DNA of 64,000 nucleotides. It comes from Donghicola eburneus. GTDB lineage: Bacteria; Pseudomonadota; Alphaproteobacteria; Rhodobacterales; Rhodobacteraceae. Both the position numbers and the translations under genes were made by a program. How positions within the stretch are numbered: position 1 is the stretch's first letter; each line of letters opens with the position of its first letter. Shown piece after piece: positions 21,179 to 30,853 of the stretch. The stretch spans positions 62,001 to 126,000 of the forward strand of contig NZ_FOXY01000003.1 of assembly GCF_900115865.1 (NCBI RefSeq), given 5' to 3'. Under the pieces are notes generated by a model, which searched no databases, was not told where the DNA came from, and worked only from the letters and a program-made list of their open reading frames with translations.

Positions 21179-21847
21179 ATGACCCTTCGCTTTGCTCTTA
21201 TCGCTGGATGTGCTGCCCTGACCGTCGCCGGTTGCTCGCAGCAGATCGAAGAAAACGCCTCTGCCAACTATGCACCCGTGTATCCTGTCGAGGCTCCCGA
21301 AACCGCATCTCTGATGCCCACCGGTGGCATCTACGGCAACGGTTCGATGGGTCTGTTTGCGACCGACCGCAAAGCGGCCAGCGTCGGCGACATCCTGACC
21401 GTCAAATTGTCCGAGCGTTTCGCGGCCACCAAAAGCCAGAACGCCAGCACCAGCCGCAGCGACGAGTATGGCGTGAACCTGCCCTCGATCCTGCCGCTGA
21501 ATTTCACTGGTGCAGACTTGGCCAGCGGGTCAGAAAGCAGCTTCTCTGGCCGTGGCAGCGCCAGCCAGTCGAACAGCCTGACAGGCCGCATGTCGGTGAA
21601 CGTCGTGCGTGTTCTGCCCGGCGGTAATCTGGAAATCGTTGGCCAGAAGAAGCTGACCCTGAACAATGGCGACGAGTACATCCGCCTGACGGGCATCGTG
21701 CGTCCCTCGGATATCTCGCCCGACAACATCGTCGAATCGGACCGCATCGCCAACGCCGACATCAAATACATCGGCGCCGGTCAGCTTGCGGATGCCGGCA
21801 AACGTGGCTGGCTCAGCCGCGCCATCAACACCGCTTCGCCGTTCTAA
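21179..21847 (+). CDS. flgH: Flagellar L-ring lipoprotein FlgH
   Basis: A 222-residue outer-membrane L-ring subunit. The signal peptide MTLRFALIAGCAALTVAGCSQQ contains the lipobox TVAGC. Family regions include GSMGLFATDRKAASVGDILTVKLSERF, GRMSVNVVRVLPGGNLEIVGQK and YIRLTGIVRPSDISPDN. An alternative GTG start at 21170 overlaps the flgG stop by four bases and would add three residues; neither start has a strong ribosome-binding site, so coupling from flgG is possible. Confidence 0.93.
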   Translation: MTLRFALIAGCAALTVAGCSQQIEENASANYAPVYPVEAPETASLMPTGGIYGNGSMGLFATDRKAASVGDILTVKLSERFAATKSQNASTSRSDEYGVNLPSILPLNFTGADLASGSESSFSGRGSASQSNSLTGRMSVNVVRVLPGGNLEIVGQKKLTLNNGDEYIRLTGIVRPSDISPDNIVESDRIANADIKYIGAGQLADAGKRGWLSRAINTASPF

Positions 21848-21871
21848 AGCGCAACCGAAAGGGTCGCCGCC

Positions 21872-22993
21872 ATGTGCCGTCTTGTCCTGATTATCATCCT
21901 TAGCCTCTTGGCCCCTATGATGGCCAAAGCCGACCGGATCAAAGATCTGGCCTCTGTCGCTGGTGTGCGGTCGAACCCTTTGGTGGGCTACGGTCTGGTT
22001 GTCGGTCTGGCGGGCACCGGCGACGGTGGCTCGACGCTGACGCAGCAGTCCATGCAGTCGATCATCTCGCGCCTTGGCCTGGAAACAGATGCCAATAATC
22101 TGGATGCCAAAAACGCGGCGGCCGTGATGGTGACCGCCGAGATGTCCCCCTTCTTGAAGCCTGGCCAGAAGATGGACATCACTGTGTCTACTGCGGGCAA
22201 AGCCAAATCGCTACAGGGTGGTACCCTGCTTATGACCCCGCTAATGGGCGCAGATGGCGAAGTCTACGCGATCGCCCAAGGCAACCTTGTGGTCGGTGGT
22301 CTGGGTGTCGAGGCCGGTGATGGATCCTCCGTGATGGTCAATATCCCGACCGTGGGCCGCATCCCCGGTGGTGCGACGGTCGAGCGTCTGGTGGAAACGC
22401 CTTTCCTCGAGTCCGAATACTTTGTTCTGAACCTACACCGCAGCGACTTCAGCACGTCGAACCGGATGGCCGAAGCAATCAACGGCATGTTCGGTGGCGG
22501 TGTTGCGCTGCCTCTGGACGGGACCTCGGTCCGTGTTCGCGCGCCTGCTGATCCCGGTCAGCGCGTGTCCTTCATGGGAATGCTCGAAAGCATTGACGTC
22601 GAGCCCGCAGAAGCCCGCGCCAAGATTATCGTGAACAGCCGCACGGGGACGGTTGTGATCAGCGGTGACGTGCGCGTTTCGCCCGCAGCCGTGACCCATG
22701 GTTCATTGACTGTCCGCGTGAACGAAGATTTCAACGTCGATCAGGGCGGCGCGACCGTGGTGGCCGATGGCGGAGAGGTTGTGGTTCCCGCAGGTGATCC
22801 TGTCGTGACCCCCGACAGCGAGATCGACATCGAACAAGACCCCGCGCGTGCCTTCCTCTTTGACCCCGGTATTTCCTTGTCCTCGCTGGTGGACGCGATC
22901 AACGCAGTCGGGGCAAGCCCCGTCGATCTGGTCGCCATCCTAGAGGCCCTGAACACCGCAGGCGCCCTGCGCGCCGAACTGATCATCATCTAA
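21872..22993 (+). CDS. flgI: Flagellar P-ring protein FlgI
   Basis: A 373-residue periplasmic P-ring subunit with a Sec signal peptide ([20 protein letters not shown]). The mature protein starts [26 protein letters not shown], the family opening, and ends with [32 protein letters not shown]-type helices. Length is standard. flgA, the usual P-ring chaperone gene, is not in the window. Confidence 0.95.
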   Translation: MCRLVLIIILSLLAPMMAKADRIKDLASVAGVRSNPLVGYGLVVGLAGTGDGGSTLTQQSMQSIISRLGLETDANNLDAKNAAAVMVTAEMSPFLKPGQKMDITVSTAGKAKSLQGGTLLMTPLMGADGEVYAIAQGNLVVGGLGVEAGDGSSVMVNIPTVGRIPGGATVERLVETPFLESEYFVLNLHRSDFSTSNRMAEAINGMFGGGVALPLDGTSVRVRAPADPGQRVSFMGMLESIDVEPAEARAKIIVNSRTGTVVISGDVRVSPAAVTHGSLTVRVNEDFNVDQGGATVVADGGEVVVPAGDPVVTPDSEIDIEQDPARAFLFDPGISLSSLVDAINAVGASPVDLVAILEALNTAGALRAELIII

Positions 22994-23003
22994 GGAGACA
23001 GCC

Positions 23004-23315
23004 ATGATAGACGCGACCAAAGCATCCGATCTGCGCATGTACTCTGCGACGACGAACGTCACGTCGGCCAGCACCAAGCATCAGCAGCTCAAGGAAGCGA
23101 CACAAGCTTTCGAAGCGCTGTTCATGCAGCAGGTGATGAAGACCGCTCGCGAAACCAGTTTAGGCGAAGACCTACTCGGGGGCTCATCGGTCGATACGAT
23201 GCAGAGCCTCTTGGATGAAAAGATGACCCAGATCGGCGCCAGCCATACAGGCCTTGGTATTGGCGCCGCCCTTTATAAACAATTCGCGCAGTTCGTCCCC
23301 GGAGGCGATAAATAA
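23004..23315 (+). CDS. flgJ: FlgJ-type rod-binding protein lacking the muramidase domain
   Basis: A 103-residue protein equal to the N-terminal rod-capping domain of FlgJ (FEALFMQQVMKTARETS, then TMQSLLDEKMTQIGASHTGLGIG). The C-terminal glucosaminidase domain found in enteric FlgJ (about 310 residues) is absent. The same division is known in R. sphaeroides, where SltF provides the lytic activity; a matching transglycosylase gene lies at 28721. AGGAGA precedes the ATG, and the stop overlaps the flgK start (TAATG). Confidence 0.92.
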   Translation: MIDATKASDLRMYSATTNVTSASTKHQQLKEATQAFEALFMQQVMKTARETSLGEDLLGGSSVDTMQSLLDEKMTQIGASHTGLGIGAALYKQFAQFVPGGDK

Positions 23316-26300
23316 TGAGCGGCATCATGGACATCGGCCGCAGTGGCTTGCGCGCGGCGCAAGCGAAACTGCAGGTCACCAGTGAAAATATCGCGAACGC
23401 AGATACCGAAGGGTACCACAGGCGCATTGCCGTCTCCGAGGAAATCGGCGGCGGCAAAATGAGTCCGATCCATTCGGGCACGCAGTCGCAAGGTGTGGAC
23501 ATCAGCGAGATTAAGCGCGCCTTCAACAGCATTCTGGCCGAGCGCGTGCGCACGGCGTCTGGTGCTGTCGAAGTGCAAGAGGCGGCGCTGACCCCAATGA
23601 ACTTCCTCGAGGCACGTTTGACCCCTCAGGATGGCGGCGTTCTGGAAATGATGGACACCTTCTTTGACGGGATTGCCAGTGTTGCTGGTGACCCCGTTGA
23701 CGAAGGTTTGCGCCAGATCATGATCGACACGGCGAACTCCTTTGTCGAAGGGGTAAAATCGCTGGCCAAAGACATGGAGAACATGGTCGCAACCACGACC
23801 GAAGACGCGGCGCTGCAGATCGATCAGGCAAACCTGATGCTCAAGGAGTTGGGCGAGTTGCAGCAAAAGGTTGCTGTGACGCAGGATACCGCCGCGCTGA
23901 ACCCGCTGTTTGATCGCCGTGACAAGTTGCTGACCGATCTGGCCAAGATCAACGATATTCACGTCGAAATCGACGACTTCAACATGATGACCCTGTCTTG
24001 GGGCAAGGCCAAGGGCGGTGTCGTTCTAATTGAGGGCGACTATGTTTCGCAGCTGGAACAGGTCAACATCGACCGCGTTCGTATTATCCCCCAAGATCCT
24101 GACGAGACCTCTCAGAGCCGCGCGGTGTCGGGTGGATCACTCTTTGGTATGTCGACGGCCGTTGGCGTCATCAACTCTGCCCTGACCGATACGAACGACT
24201 GGGCCAAGGCAATCGCGGACCAGATGAATTCGATCCACAGCGAAGGCATCGATCTGGACGGTGCGCCCGGTGGCGACATGTTCTCGATGGAAGGCTGGAA
24301 GGTCCAGAACTCGATCGTAAACCGTGGCACGGGCACCGCCGAAGTGACCGTGACCGATCCGACTGTTATGCTCGAAGGGCCACTGGATCTGGTCCGCGAC
24401 CATCTGGCGGGCGTCTGGCGAGCCTATGATTCCGGCGGAACGGAGCTGGGCAATGGTAACAATCAGATCACGCTGCCCGGCATGGTCATCAGCTTTGCGG
24501 GCAAGCCTCAGAACGGTGACCGGATTGATCTGACCCGCCGCGAAGGCAATGCGGCTGACCTCGCATTCCTGATCAAGAAGCCATCGCACATCGCCAGCGC
24601 GGCGCCTTCGACTGTGACTGCGAATTCTGCCAATCAGGGCGATGCCAAGATTGTCGTGGCCAGCTCTGTGGCCGAAGTCACGAGCGTGGGGCAGATGTCT
24701 GCGCTGACCGCGCCTGACGCGCTGAATGCGGCAGAGTTCCTGTCCGCCGGCGTCGTCGGTGTGATCCCCGAGGGCACCGATACCTTTACGCTGGCCTCGC
24801 TGGACCGTCAGGCCAGCCTAAGCTTTGCCAGTGGTGGCGCGACCATTTCTGCGATGAACGTGGTGATCGACGGGGTTCCCCATGACTTCACCGCGTCCGG
24901 GCCGCTGACGGAAGCGGACTTCATCAGCCAAATCAATGACGGCGTCATCCTAAATGATGATGGCGAAGCACTCAGCAACTTGGGCGGCCGACTGGCCACA
25001 AATGGCACCGAGGTGATGTTGGACGTGGCTGGCGCCTCGACCAGCGTGACCGCGACCTTGACTACAGGCGCAGGCGCCGTGCCTGGCACGATTCTGTCCG
25101 ATCCCGAAAAGGCCGCCGATCTGGCTGTGTTTACCCGCGATGGCCTGCAGATCGCAGGCGCGCCGATGGACCCAGCCGAGGCCGAAGCGTTCCTAACAGA
25201 GGCTAACGGCTTCCTGCCCGGTGCGACATACCGCATGGCCGACCTGAACAACCCCGAAGGTTATCGCGGCATCACGATGGAGCAATCCAGCGCTATCGGA
25301 AACTACGTCGCCACCATGCGTGAAACCCAAGGTCTGCAAGCATGGACGACCTACACCACTGCACCGATCACGCCTGCGGTGACGCTGGACGTGAACGCGT
25401 TGCAGGGTGGGTTCATCGACGTGCCCGCAGGCACGAGTGCGCAGCAGATGGCCAGCCTTGTTGCGGCAGAGGTCGATGCGACCGTCACAGCCCGCACGGA
25501 CATCACGCTGGATTTCCCCGATGACGGCAAAGTCCGGTTCAAAATTCAGGGCGACAACGTCACGCCCTTCCAGATCGACGCGGACGTCTATGGCGGCGAC
25601 GTGACCGAACTCGCGCAAGCGATCAACCTCGCCAGCCCCTCGACAGGGGTAAAGGCACAGATCGACCCGTCCGCGGGTCGACTGGTGCTGACCAGCGACA
25701 CTGGCGCAGACATCAACCTTTCGCTCTTCACCCACAGCACCGGCGGTTCAATGGTGGTGGACAAGGTGGACGCGTTCGGGAACTCACTTGGTCTGGGCAC
25801 AGTGTCGCTGGGCGCATCGGGTCTTGATAACCTCAAGGCTGTCGGCACTGTCTCGGTTGCGGCGCAGGATGACTTCAGCGTGTCCGAAGGGGCGCTGTCG
25901 ATCGGCGCCGAAGCGGATCCGTTCAACGGTGGCCGAGCAACCCGTGAAATTCAGGACGCAGGTGCGACGCAGGTGATGCGTTTCTCGTATGATGCGGCGC
26001 TGGACGGGCCCTCGGATGACGGTTTGTCCCAGACGGCGGCGTCTGCGTTCTACACGCTGAACATCGATGATCCAGTAGCAGGCACGATCAGTGCAACCTT
26101 TGATCCCGCTGAATTTGGCGCGATGGATGACATTGATGCGGCCTACGGTATGGCGTCCGCGCTGCGCGAAGGGTCGCCCTCCAGCCGTCTGACCGGCGAA
26201 GCGATCGGCACCATCCCAGCCGAAGGCACCATGATGCGCGTGTCCTTGGGCGACCAGACTTACGCCATCTCGATGGCGGGCGGCGCACCCAAAGTCACCG

Positions 26301-27436
26301 GCCCCGAAGAAGGCCGCCTGAATGCCTATTTCGATGGGTCCAATCAGCTGGTGATCGAGACAGCAGATGGCGCGCTGAATGGCGCGATGCTCAAGGTCGC
26401 GGCGAACCCTGGCGACGTTGCGGCCTTTGGCATGGGCGCGTCCAATACGATTTCGAACGAAGCTATCGGCGGCGAGATTAACATCCAGACCCTCGCTGCA
26501 GGCGGGCATTCCCTGAACTTCCGCCACGGTGGCACCAGCTATACCATGAGCGTGACCAATGGCGGGGCAGGGGCGATCTCTGTCAGCGCGGGCGGTTTCC
26601 CGGGCGGTGTCACCTATGACGCGGCCACTCAGCGGATCACTATCACGCCCCCCGCAGGCACCGGAGAGATTGAAATTCTCCCGCAGGCAGGCGCCGAGGA
26701 TCTGGGTTTCCGGACATCGAACACCTCGCTACTGGTGACGTCGGATGGCGCGCTAGAGCTGCACGCGACCGACAACCGTATTCTGGACGTGACGGGCCAG
26801 ATGCAATCCTCTGGTCGTCGTTTGACGCTGAGCAATCTGCCGAATGAACAGCTGATCGTAGCGATGGGTTCCAATGGGGCGACCAAGCTTGCGGCAGATG
26901 TGACGCCGCGTCTGGACGCGCAGGCCGACCGTCCGGTCGAAATCCGTATTCTGGATGGCGATAACGCCCTGATCGGGCTGTATGACGCAGAGACCGGCGA
27001 CGAGATCGCGCAGCGTACGCTGGACGCCAATGGAAACGCGCAGATCGGCCGCTACAGCGTGACCCTGTCCAAGGGCTACCAGACCGGCGACATGTTCTCG
27101 ATCGATCCGTCCCAGCCCGACTATGCGGACTCGCGCACGGTCGAGCGTCTGGCTGACCTGCAGATGCGGAATACGGACACCGGACTGGGTGGCTTTACCG
27201 CCATCTTCAACGAAATGGTGACAGACGTCGGCGGCAAAGTCGCAGGCGCTGAATCCAGAAAAGAAACAGCAAATTCGCTTTTGGAGAGCGCAATGGCTGC
27301 AGAAGCGCGAGTCAGTGCCGTTGATCTAGATACAGAGGCGGCAAACCTGATTTCGCAACAACAGGCCTATCAGGCCAACGCTCAGGTGATCTCGGTGGCT
27401 CGGTCCCTGTTTGACACCCTGTTGAACGCGCTGTGA
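23315..27436 (+). CDS. flgK: Flagellar hook-associated protein FlgK (oversized)
   Basis: The first hook-filament junction protein. The N-terminal 200 residues (GRSGLRAAQAKLQVTSENIANADTEGYHRR) and the last 100 (ISQQQAYQANAQVISVARSLFDTLL) are clearly FlgK. At 1373 residues it is about two and a half times the usual 450-600; the extra 800 or so residues form the surface-exposed middle. GGAGG precedes the start, which overlaps the flgJ stop by one base. There is no frameshift or repeat array; base composition looks like the neighbours. Confidence 0.93.
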   Translation: MSGIMDIGRSGLRAAQAKLQVTSENIANADTEGYHRRIAVSEEIGGGKMSPIHSGTQSQGVDISEIKRAFNSILAERVRTASGAVEVQEAALTPMNFLEARLTPQDGGVLEMMDTFFDGIASVAGDPVDEGLRQIMIDTANSFVEGVKSLAKDMENMVATTTEDAALQIDQANLMLKELGELQQKVAVTQDTAALNPLFDRRDKLLTDLAKINDIHVEIDDFNMMTLSWGKAKGGVVLIEGDYVSQLEQVNIDRVRIIPQDPDETSQSRAVSGGSLFGMSTAVGVINSALTDTNDWAKAIADQMNSIHSEGIDLDGAPGGDMFSMEGWKVQNSIVNRGTGTAEVTVTDPTVMLEGPLDLVRDHLAGVWRAYDSGGTELGNGNNQITLPGMVISFAGKPQNGDRIDLTRREGNAADLAFLIKKPSHIASAAPSTVTANSANQGDAKIVVASSVAEVTSVGQMSALTAPDALNAAEFLSAGVVGVIPEGTDTFTLASLDRQASLSFASGGATISAMNVVIDGVPHDFTASGPLTEADFISQINDGVILNDDGEALSNLGGRLATNGTEVMLDVAGASTSVTATLTTGAGAVPGTILSDPEKAADLAVFTRDGLQIAGAPMDPAEAEAFLTEANGFLPGATYRMADLNNPEGYRGITMEQSSAIGNYVATMRETQGLQAWTTYTTAPITPAVTLDVNALQGGFIDVPAGTSAQQMASLVAAEVDATVTARTDITLDFPDDGKVRFKIQGDNVTPFQIDADVYGGDVTELAQAINLASPSTGVKAQIDPSAGRLVLTSDTGADINLSLFTHSTGGSMVVDKVDAFGNSLGLGTVSLGASGLDNLKAVGTVSVAAQDDFSVSEGALSIGAEADPFNGGRATREIQDAGATQVMRFSYDAALDGPSDDGLSQTAASAFYTLNIDDPVAGTISATFDPAEFGAMDDIDAAYGMASALREGSPSSRLTGEAIGTIPAEGTMMRVSLGDQTYAISMAGGAPKVTGPEEGRLNAYFDGSNQLVIETADGALNGAMLKVAANPGDVAAFGMGASNTISNEAIGGEINIQTLAAGGHSLNFRHGGTSYTMSVTNGGAGAISVSAGGFPGGVTYDAATQRITITPPAGTGEIEILPQAGAEDLGFRTSNTSLLVTSDGALELHATDNRILDVTGQMQSSGRRLTLSNLPNEQLIVAMGSNGATKLAADVTPRLDAQADRPVEIRILDGDNALIGLYDAETGDEIAQRTLDANGNAQIGRYSVTLSKGYQTGDMFSIDPSQPDYADSRTVERLADLQMRNTDTGLGGFTAIFNEMVTDVGGKVAGAESRKETANSLLESAMAAEARVSAVDLDTEAANLISQQQAYQANAQVISVARSLFDTLLNAL

Positions 27437-27443
27437 GGATAGT

Positions 27444-28688
27444 ATGACACTCGGAACCTCTCTTTTTCAGGTGCTGAACGCGCGGGCGTTCAATCGTCTG
27501 GATACCAAGATCGCAGGTCTGCAAGAGGACATTTCTCGGGGGACCGAAGACCCGCGGTCTTCGGCGGACGCGGTACGGGCACAGCGCTTGTCGGTCGCCA
27601 AAGAGCAGAAAGACATGCTGGACCGGTTCGAAGGCAACCTGATCATCGCGGAAAAGCGTCTGTCACTGACCGACGATACGCTCGGCGATACGATCGACAT
27701 CCTGCAATATCTGCGCACCATCTCGGTCCGCGCGGCGGACGCCAACGTGACCCCAGATGAGCGTACTGCGCTGGTGCTGGAAGTCCGCGAATACCGCGAG
27801 GCGCTGATCTCTCAGGCGAACCTGCGGGATGACACGGGCCGCCCACTGTTCGGTGGTTTCATGGGGCGGGGCGATCCGTTCGTAGATACGGACGAGGGTG
27901 TGAAATACATCGGCGATGGCGGCAAGCACACCTTGCGCGTGTCCGAAAGCGCGAGCGTCGCAACCGGCGTGGACGGGAATGAGACCTTTATGGCCGTACC
28001 CACCCGCTCTGGCGAAATTCGCAGTATGTTCGAGATCGTCGATGACTTTATTTTCGCGCTCAAGAACAACGAAACGCTGCATGACAACATCCAGACCGAT
28101 ACCTCAATGGAGATGCATCTGACGTCGACACAGGGCAAATCCAACTGGTCGTTTACTTTGGGTGAGGGTGCCGCAGCCGTGACGATCAATGCAGAGCTGG
28201 TCAACGGTCAGCCTGCGCCTGCGATTGCGGCAATCAACAAAGTCAGCTCGCAGACTGGCGTTACAGCCGCATTTAGCGAAGACGGCAAAGGCATGGTCTT
28301 GTCCGGCCCATCCGGCGTGAACCTGAGCGCACTCAAGGTTGACCCCGCAAAGGTGGGTGAACTGGCCAAGGTCACTGTGGACGGCGACACGATGCGGATG
28401 GTTGCGCCTGGGCGTACCAAGACCGGCATGATTGATGACGTGACCTCGCTGTCTTCGCACATCGCAAACATGCGGGCGGTTGTTGGTTCTCAGGGGCAAT
28501 CTGTCGACCGCTATCAGGCGCTGGTTATCGACCGCCGTGTGATCATGGACGAGGCGATCAGCGGCCTGCAGGATTTGGACATCGCCGAAGCGATCACTAA
28601 GGTGCAGTCCCTGATGACGACCCGCAGTGCATCCCAGTCGAGCTACGTGAAAATCAGTCAGTCGTCGCTTTTCGACTACTTGCGCTAG
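27444..28688 (+). CDS. flgL: Flagellar hook-filament junction protein FlgL
   Basis: A 414-residue HAP3 protein. The N-terminal flagellin-like domain starts MTLGTSLFQVLNARAFNRLD and contains ISRGTEDPRSSADAVRAQRLS; the C-terminal helix ends LMTTRSASQSSYVKISQSSLFDYLR. It starts seven bases after flgK. The length is moderately above the enteric form (about 320). It closes the axial part of the operon. Confidence 0.93.
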   Translation: MTLGTSLFQVLNARAFNRLDTKIAGLQEDISRGTEDPRSSADAVRAQRLSVAKEQKDMLDRFEGNLIIAEKRLSLTDDTLGDTIDILQYLRTISVRAADANVTPDERTALVLEVREYREALISQANLRDDTGRPLFGGFMGRGDPFVDTDEGVKYIGDGGKHTLRVSESASVATGVDGNETFMAVPTRSGEIRSMFEIVDDFIFALKNNETLHDNIQTDTSMEMHLTSTQGKSNWSFTLGEGAAAVTINAELVNGQPAPAIAAINKVSSQTGVTAAFSEDGKGMVLSGPSGVNLSALKVDPAKVGELAKVTVDGDTMRMVAPGRTKTGMIDDVTSLSSHIANMRAVVGSQGQSVDRYQALVIDRRVIMDEAISGLQDLDIAEAITKVQSLMTTRSASQSSYVKISQSSLFDYLR

Positions 28689-28697
28689 GCAACTGGC

Positions 28698-28719
28698 CCG
28701 CCCCTTGCAGAAGGGGCGG
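28698..28719 (+). promoter_or_regulatory. Hairpin sequestering the sltF ribosome-binding site
   Basis: CCGCCCCTT (28698-28706), loop GCAG, AAGGGGCGG (28711-28719): a perfect 9-bp stem ending one base before the sltF ATG at 28721. The right arm contains the only plausible ribosome-binding site, AAGGGG. There is no T-run, so it is not a normal terminator. A sigma-54-like match (CTGGCCCGCCCCTTGCA, 28693-28709, 15 of 17) overlaps it, but its predicted start at about 28720 would give a leaderless message. Confidence 0.6.
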
Positions 28720-28720
28720 T

Positions 28721-29533
28721 ATGACACTGCGCATTTCTTTTCCCAAGACAGGTGCCGTCCTCTTGGCTGCTTTTCTGGCGGCCTTTGGGGCGGGCTCTGC
28801 TGTGGCCCGCACGCCAAGTTGCGAGGCTTTTGCGCTGCGCGCGGAAAAGGATGCAGGCATTCCCACCTATCTTCTAGCATCGATCTCGCGCACGGAAACT
28901 GGCCACACCCGCCGTGGACGCGGCTTTGGCGCATGGCCGTGGACCCTGAATATCAAGGGCAAGGGCTATTACTTCGACACTAAAGACGAAGCGATTGCTG
29001 CAATGCGGCAGGCCATGAGCGAAGGACTGACCAGTATCGATGTCGGCTGCATGCAGGTGAACTACCGTTGGCACGGAGAGGCATTTGCGTCACTTGAGGA
29101 TATGTTCGATCCAGCTTCAAATACGGCCTATGCTGCGCGCTTTCTGACGACGCTAAAGGATAGGCACGGCGGCTGGGACGAGGCTGTGAAACATTACCAT
29201 TCGGCCACCGATAGCCTTGGAAATAAGTACCTGAAGAAGGTTCAGACGGCCTTCAGCGCCTTTAGCAAAGACGGCTTCCCAACCGAGCAAGTCACTTTGG
29301 CCTCCGCTCCGATCACAGAATCGGGAACGCGCCGGATGCGAACTGCATTGGGCGATTTAACCGGATATGTCGGCAAACTAAATCTTCCAGCCGGCAATCT
29401 GCCGGAAATGCCACAATCTCGCCCCAAAGCGATTCCCCCAAAGGTTTTTGATTTCGACCGCTCCGTGAGCGGCCGTGAGGATGCGCAGGCCCTAATTGCC
29501 TCTCTTAAGGCGAGCCATGGGATAGGTTTCTAG
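28721..29533 (+). CDS. sltF: Flagellum-specific lytic transglycosylase SltF
   Basis: A 270-residue exported lytic transglycosylase that should open peptidoglycan for rod passage, replacing the missing FlgJ muramidase domain. A signal peptide covers residues 1-29 (ending GAGSAVARTPS). The SLT-type domain has the catalytic glutamate in LASISRTETGH, then DVGCMQVNYRWHGEAF and the NTAYAARFLTTL helix. The C-terminal 100 residues are a low-complexity tail that could bind rod proteins. The location after flgL and the family features match SltF of R. sphaeroides. Its ribosome-binding site lies in a hairpin. Confidence 0.88.
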   Translation: MTLRISFPKTGAVLLAAFLAAFGAGSAVARTPSCEAFALRAEKDAGIPTYLLASISRTETGHTRRGRGFGAWPWTLNIKGKGYYFDTKDEAIAAMRQAMSEGLTSIDVGCMQVNYRWHGEAFASLEDMFDPASNTAYAARFLTTLKDRHGGWDEAVKHYHSATDSLGNKYLKKVQTAFSAFSKDGFPTEQVTLASAPITESGTRRMRTALGDLTGYVGKLNLPAGNLPEMPQSRPKAIPPKVFDFDRSVSGREDAQALIASLKASHGIGF

Positions 29534-29686
29534 AAATCCGCTACCTTTGCAGAATAGTCACCGGACCTATAGATTTTTAAAACTATCCCTTTGGCGATCT
29601 AAAAAAACCAATGAGCAGCTATGAGCCCCACCGAAGGAGTCGGTAAGTTCAGGGTGTAAGTCGAACTTAGACCAAAGGCCCGTACC

Positions 29687-30781
29687 ATGACCCAGATTTG
29701 GCAAACCGCAGTCAGTGATGTGGACACCAAGAAAATCTCGGTTCTGGATCGTATCTTGATCGGTCGTTCCGCTGCGATGCAGCAACTCAAGCAAGTCCTT
29801 TCCGTGGTTGCACCCACCGAAGCGCCCGTGATGGTGCAGGGCGAAACCGGCGTGGGCAAAGAACTGGTCTGCGAGGCACTGCACAAAGCGTCGGGTCGCT
29901 CTGGTGATCTGGTCGCTGTGAACTGCGCGGCCATTCCTGCAGACCTGCTGGAGTCCGAGCTGTTCGGCCATGAAAAGGGCGCCTTCACAGGTGCGGATCA
30001 GCGCCGCATTGGCCGGATTGAACAGGCACAGGGGGGCACTCTGTTCTTGGATGAAATCGGGGATATGCCGCTGGCGCTGCAGGCCAAATTGTTGCGTGTT
30101 CTGGAAACCCGCCGCATTCAGCGTGTTGGTGGCCGAGGCGAGATTGATGTTGATTTCCGTCTGGTGACAGCGACGCACCGCGCTTTGGCGTCGGATGCCG
30201 AGGCCGGCCGCTTCCGTTCGGATCTTTACTTCCGCATCAACGTCTTTCCCGTCAGCGTGCCGTCTTTGTCCCAGCGCACCGATGATATCCCGCTGATCCT
30301 AGAGGCGATGATTGGTCGCCAGCAGGACCGCAACCCCGACGCGATGCCTCCGCACTTTAACCAAGGTGCCTTGCGTGCTCTGTCTGCGCACTCGTGGCCG
30401 GGCAATGTGCGCGAGCTGCGCAACATGTTCGAACGTGCCGCAGTTCTGTTTGCTGGCCGCGTTGTCACCGCCGAGGCTGTGCAAAATGTTCTGCTGCCCT
30501 CGCAAGGGATGACCAGCGTTCCGGCAGAACCCGTGACCATGCAGCCCACCATCATTGCAGGCGACGATCAGGATGCCATTCGCACCATCCTAGAAGCCGA
30601 AGGCAGCGTGGACATGCGGAGCTACCTGCGTGACATCGAAGAGCGCTTGATCGACGCGGCGCTGCGTAAAAATGGCGGGTGCGTCAGCCAAGCGGCACGT
30701 ACCCTGCGTCTGCAGCGCACCACCTTGATCGAAAAGATGAAAAAACTGTCGATCACCCGTGAAGCGGTGATGATGAATTAA
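29687..30781 (+). CDS. fleQ: Sigma-54 activator, FleQ-like, with Fis-type HTH
   Basis: A 364-residue enhancer-binding protein. It has only about 25 residues before the AAA+ domain and no receiver domain. Walker A is GETGVGKE, the sigma-54 contact loop is an intact GAFTGA (residues 98-103), Walker B is GGTLFLDEIGDM, and [11 protein letters not shown] follows. The C-terminal 45 residues are a Fis-type DNA-binding helix-turn-helix (GGCVSQAARTLRLQRTTL). In the R. sphaeroides Fla1 system FleQ has the DNA-binding domain and works with FleT, which lacks one; the same pair occurs here (FleT at 53554). No sigma-54 site is visible upstream, as expected for a master regulator. The start has only a weak ribosome-binding site. 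Confidence 0.88.
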   Translation: MTQIWQTAVSDVDTKKISVLDRILIGRSAAMQQLKQVLSVVAPTEAPVMVQGETGVGKELVCEALHKASGRSGDLVAVNCAAIPADLLESELFGHEKGAFTGADQRRIGRIEQAQGGTLFLDEIGDMPLALQAKLLRVLETRRIQRVGGRGEIDVDFRLVTATHRALASDAEAGRFRSDLYFRINVFPVSVPSLSQRTDDIPLILEAMIGRQQDRNPDAMPPHFNQGALRALSAHSWPGNVRELRNMFERAAVLFAGRVVTAEAVQNVLLPSQGMTSVPAEPVTMQPTIIAGDDQDAIRTILEAEGSVDMRSYLRDIEERLIDAALRKNGGCVSQAARTLRLQRTTLIEKMKKLSITREAVMMN

Positions 30782-30805
30782 GTCCATCCTTTGCGCTCAA
30801 AGACA

Positions 30806-30837
30806 AAGGCCGCCTCTTTCGGGCGGCCTTGTTTTTT
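30806..30837 (+). terminator. Rho-independent terminator after fleQ
   Basis: AAGGCCGCC (30806-30814), a 7-base loop, GGCGGCCTT (30822-30830), then GTTTTTT. This is a 9-bp GC-rich stem followed by a T-run on the + strand. On the minus strand it lies 17 bases beyond the fliD stop with a tail TTTGTCTTTG, so it may stop both converging transcripts. Confidence 0.9.
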
Positions 30838-30853
30838 GAGGCAAGCGCAAGCT

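Noticed and set aside
28693-28709. Sigma-54 promoter directly before sltF
   Set aside because: The match (15 of 17) coincides with the arms of a perfect hairpin and would give a leaderless message, so it was not listed as a separate promoter.
29611-29646. 11-codon ORF upstream of fleQ
   Set aside because: No ribosome-binding site and no relation to a leader-peptide pattern.
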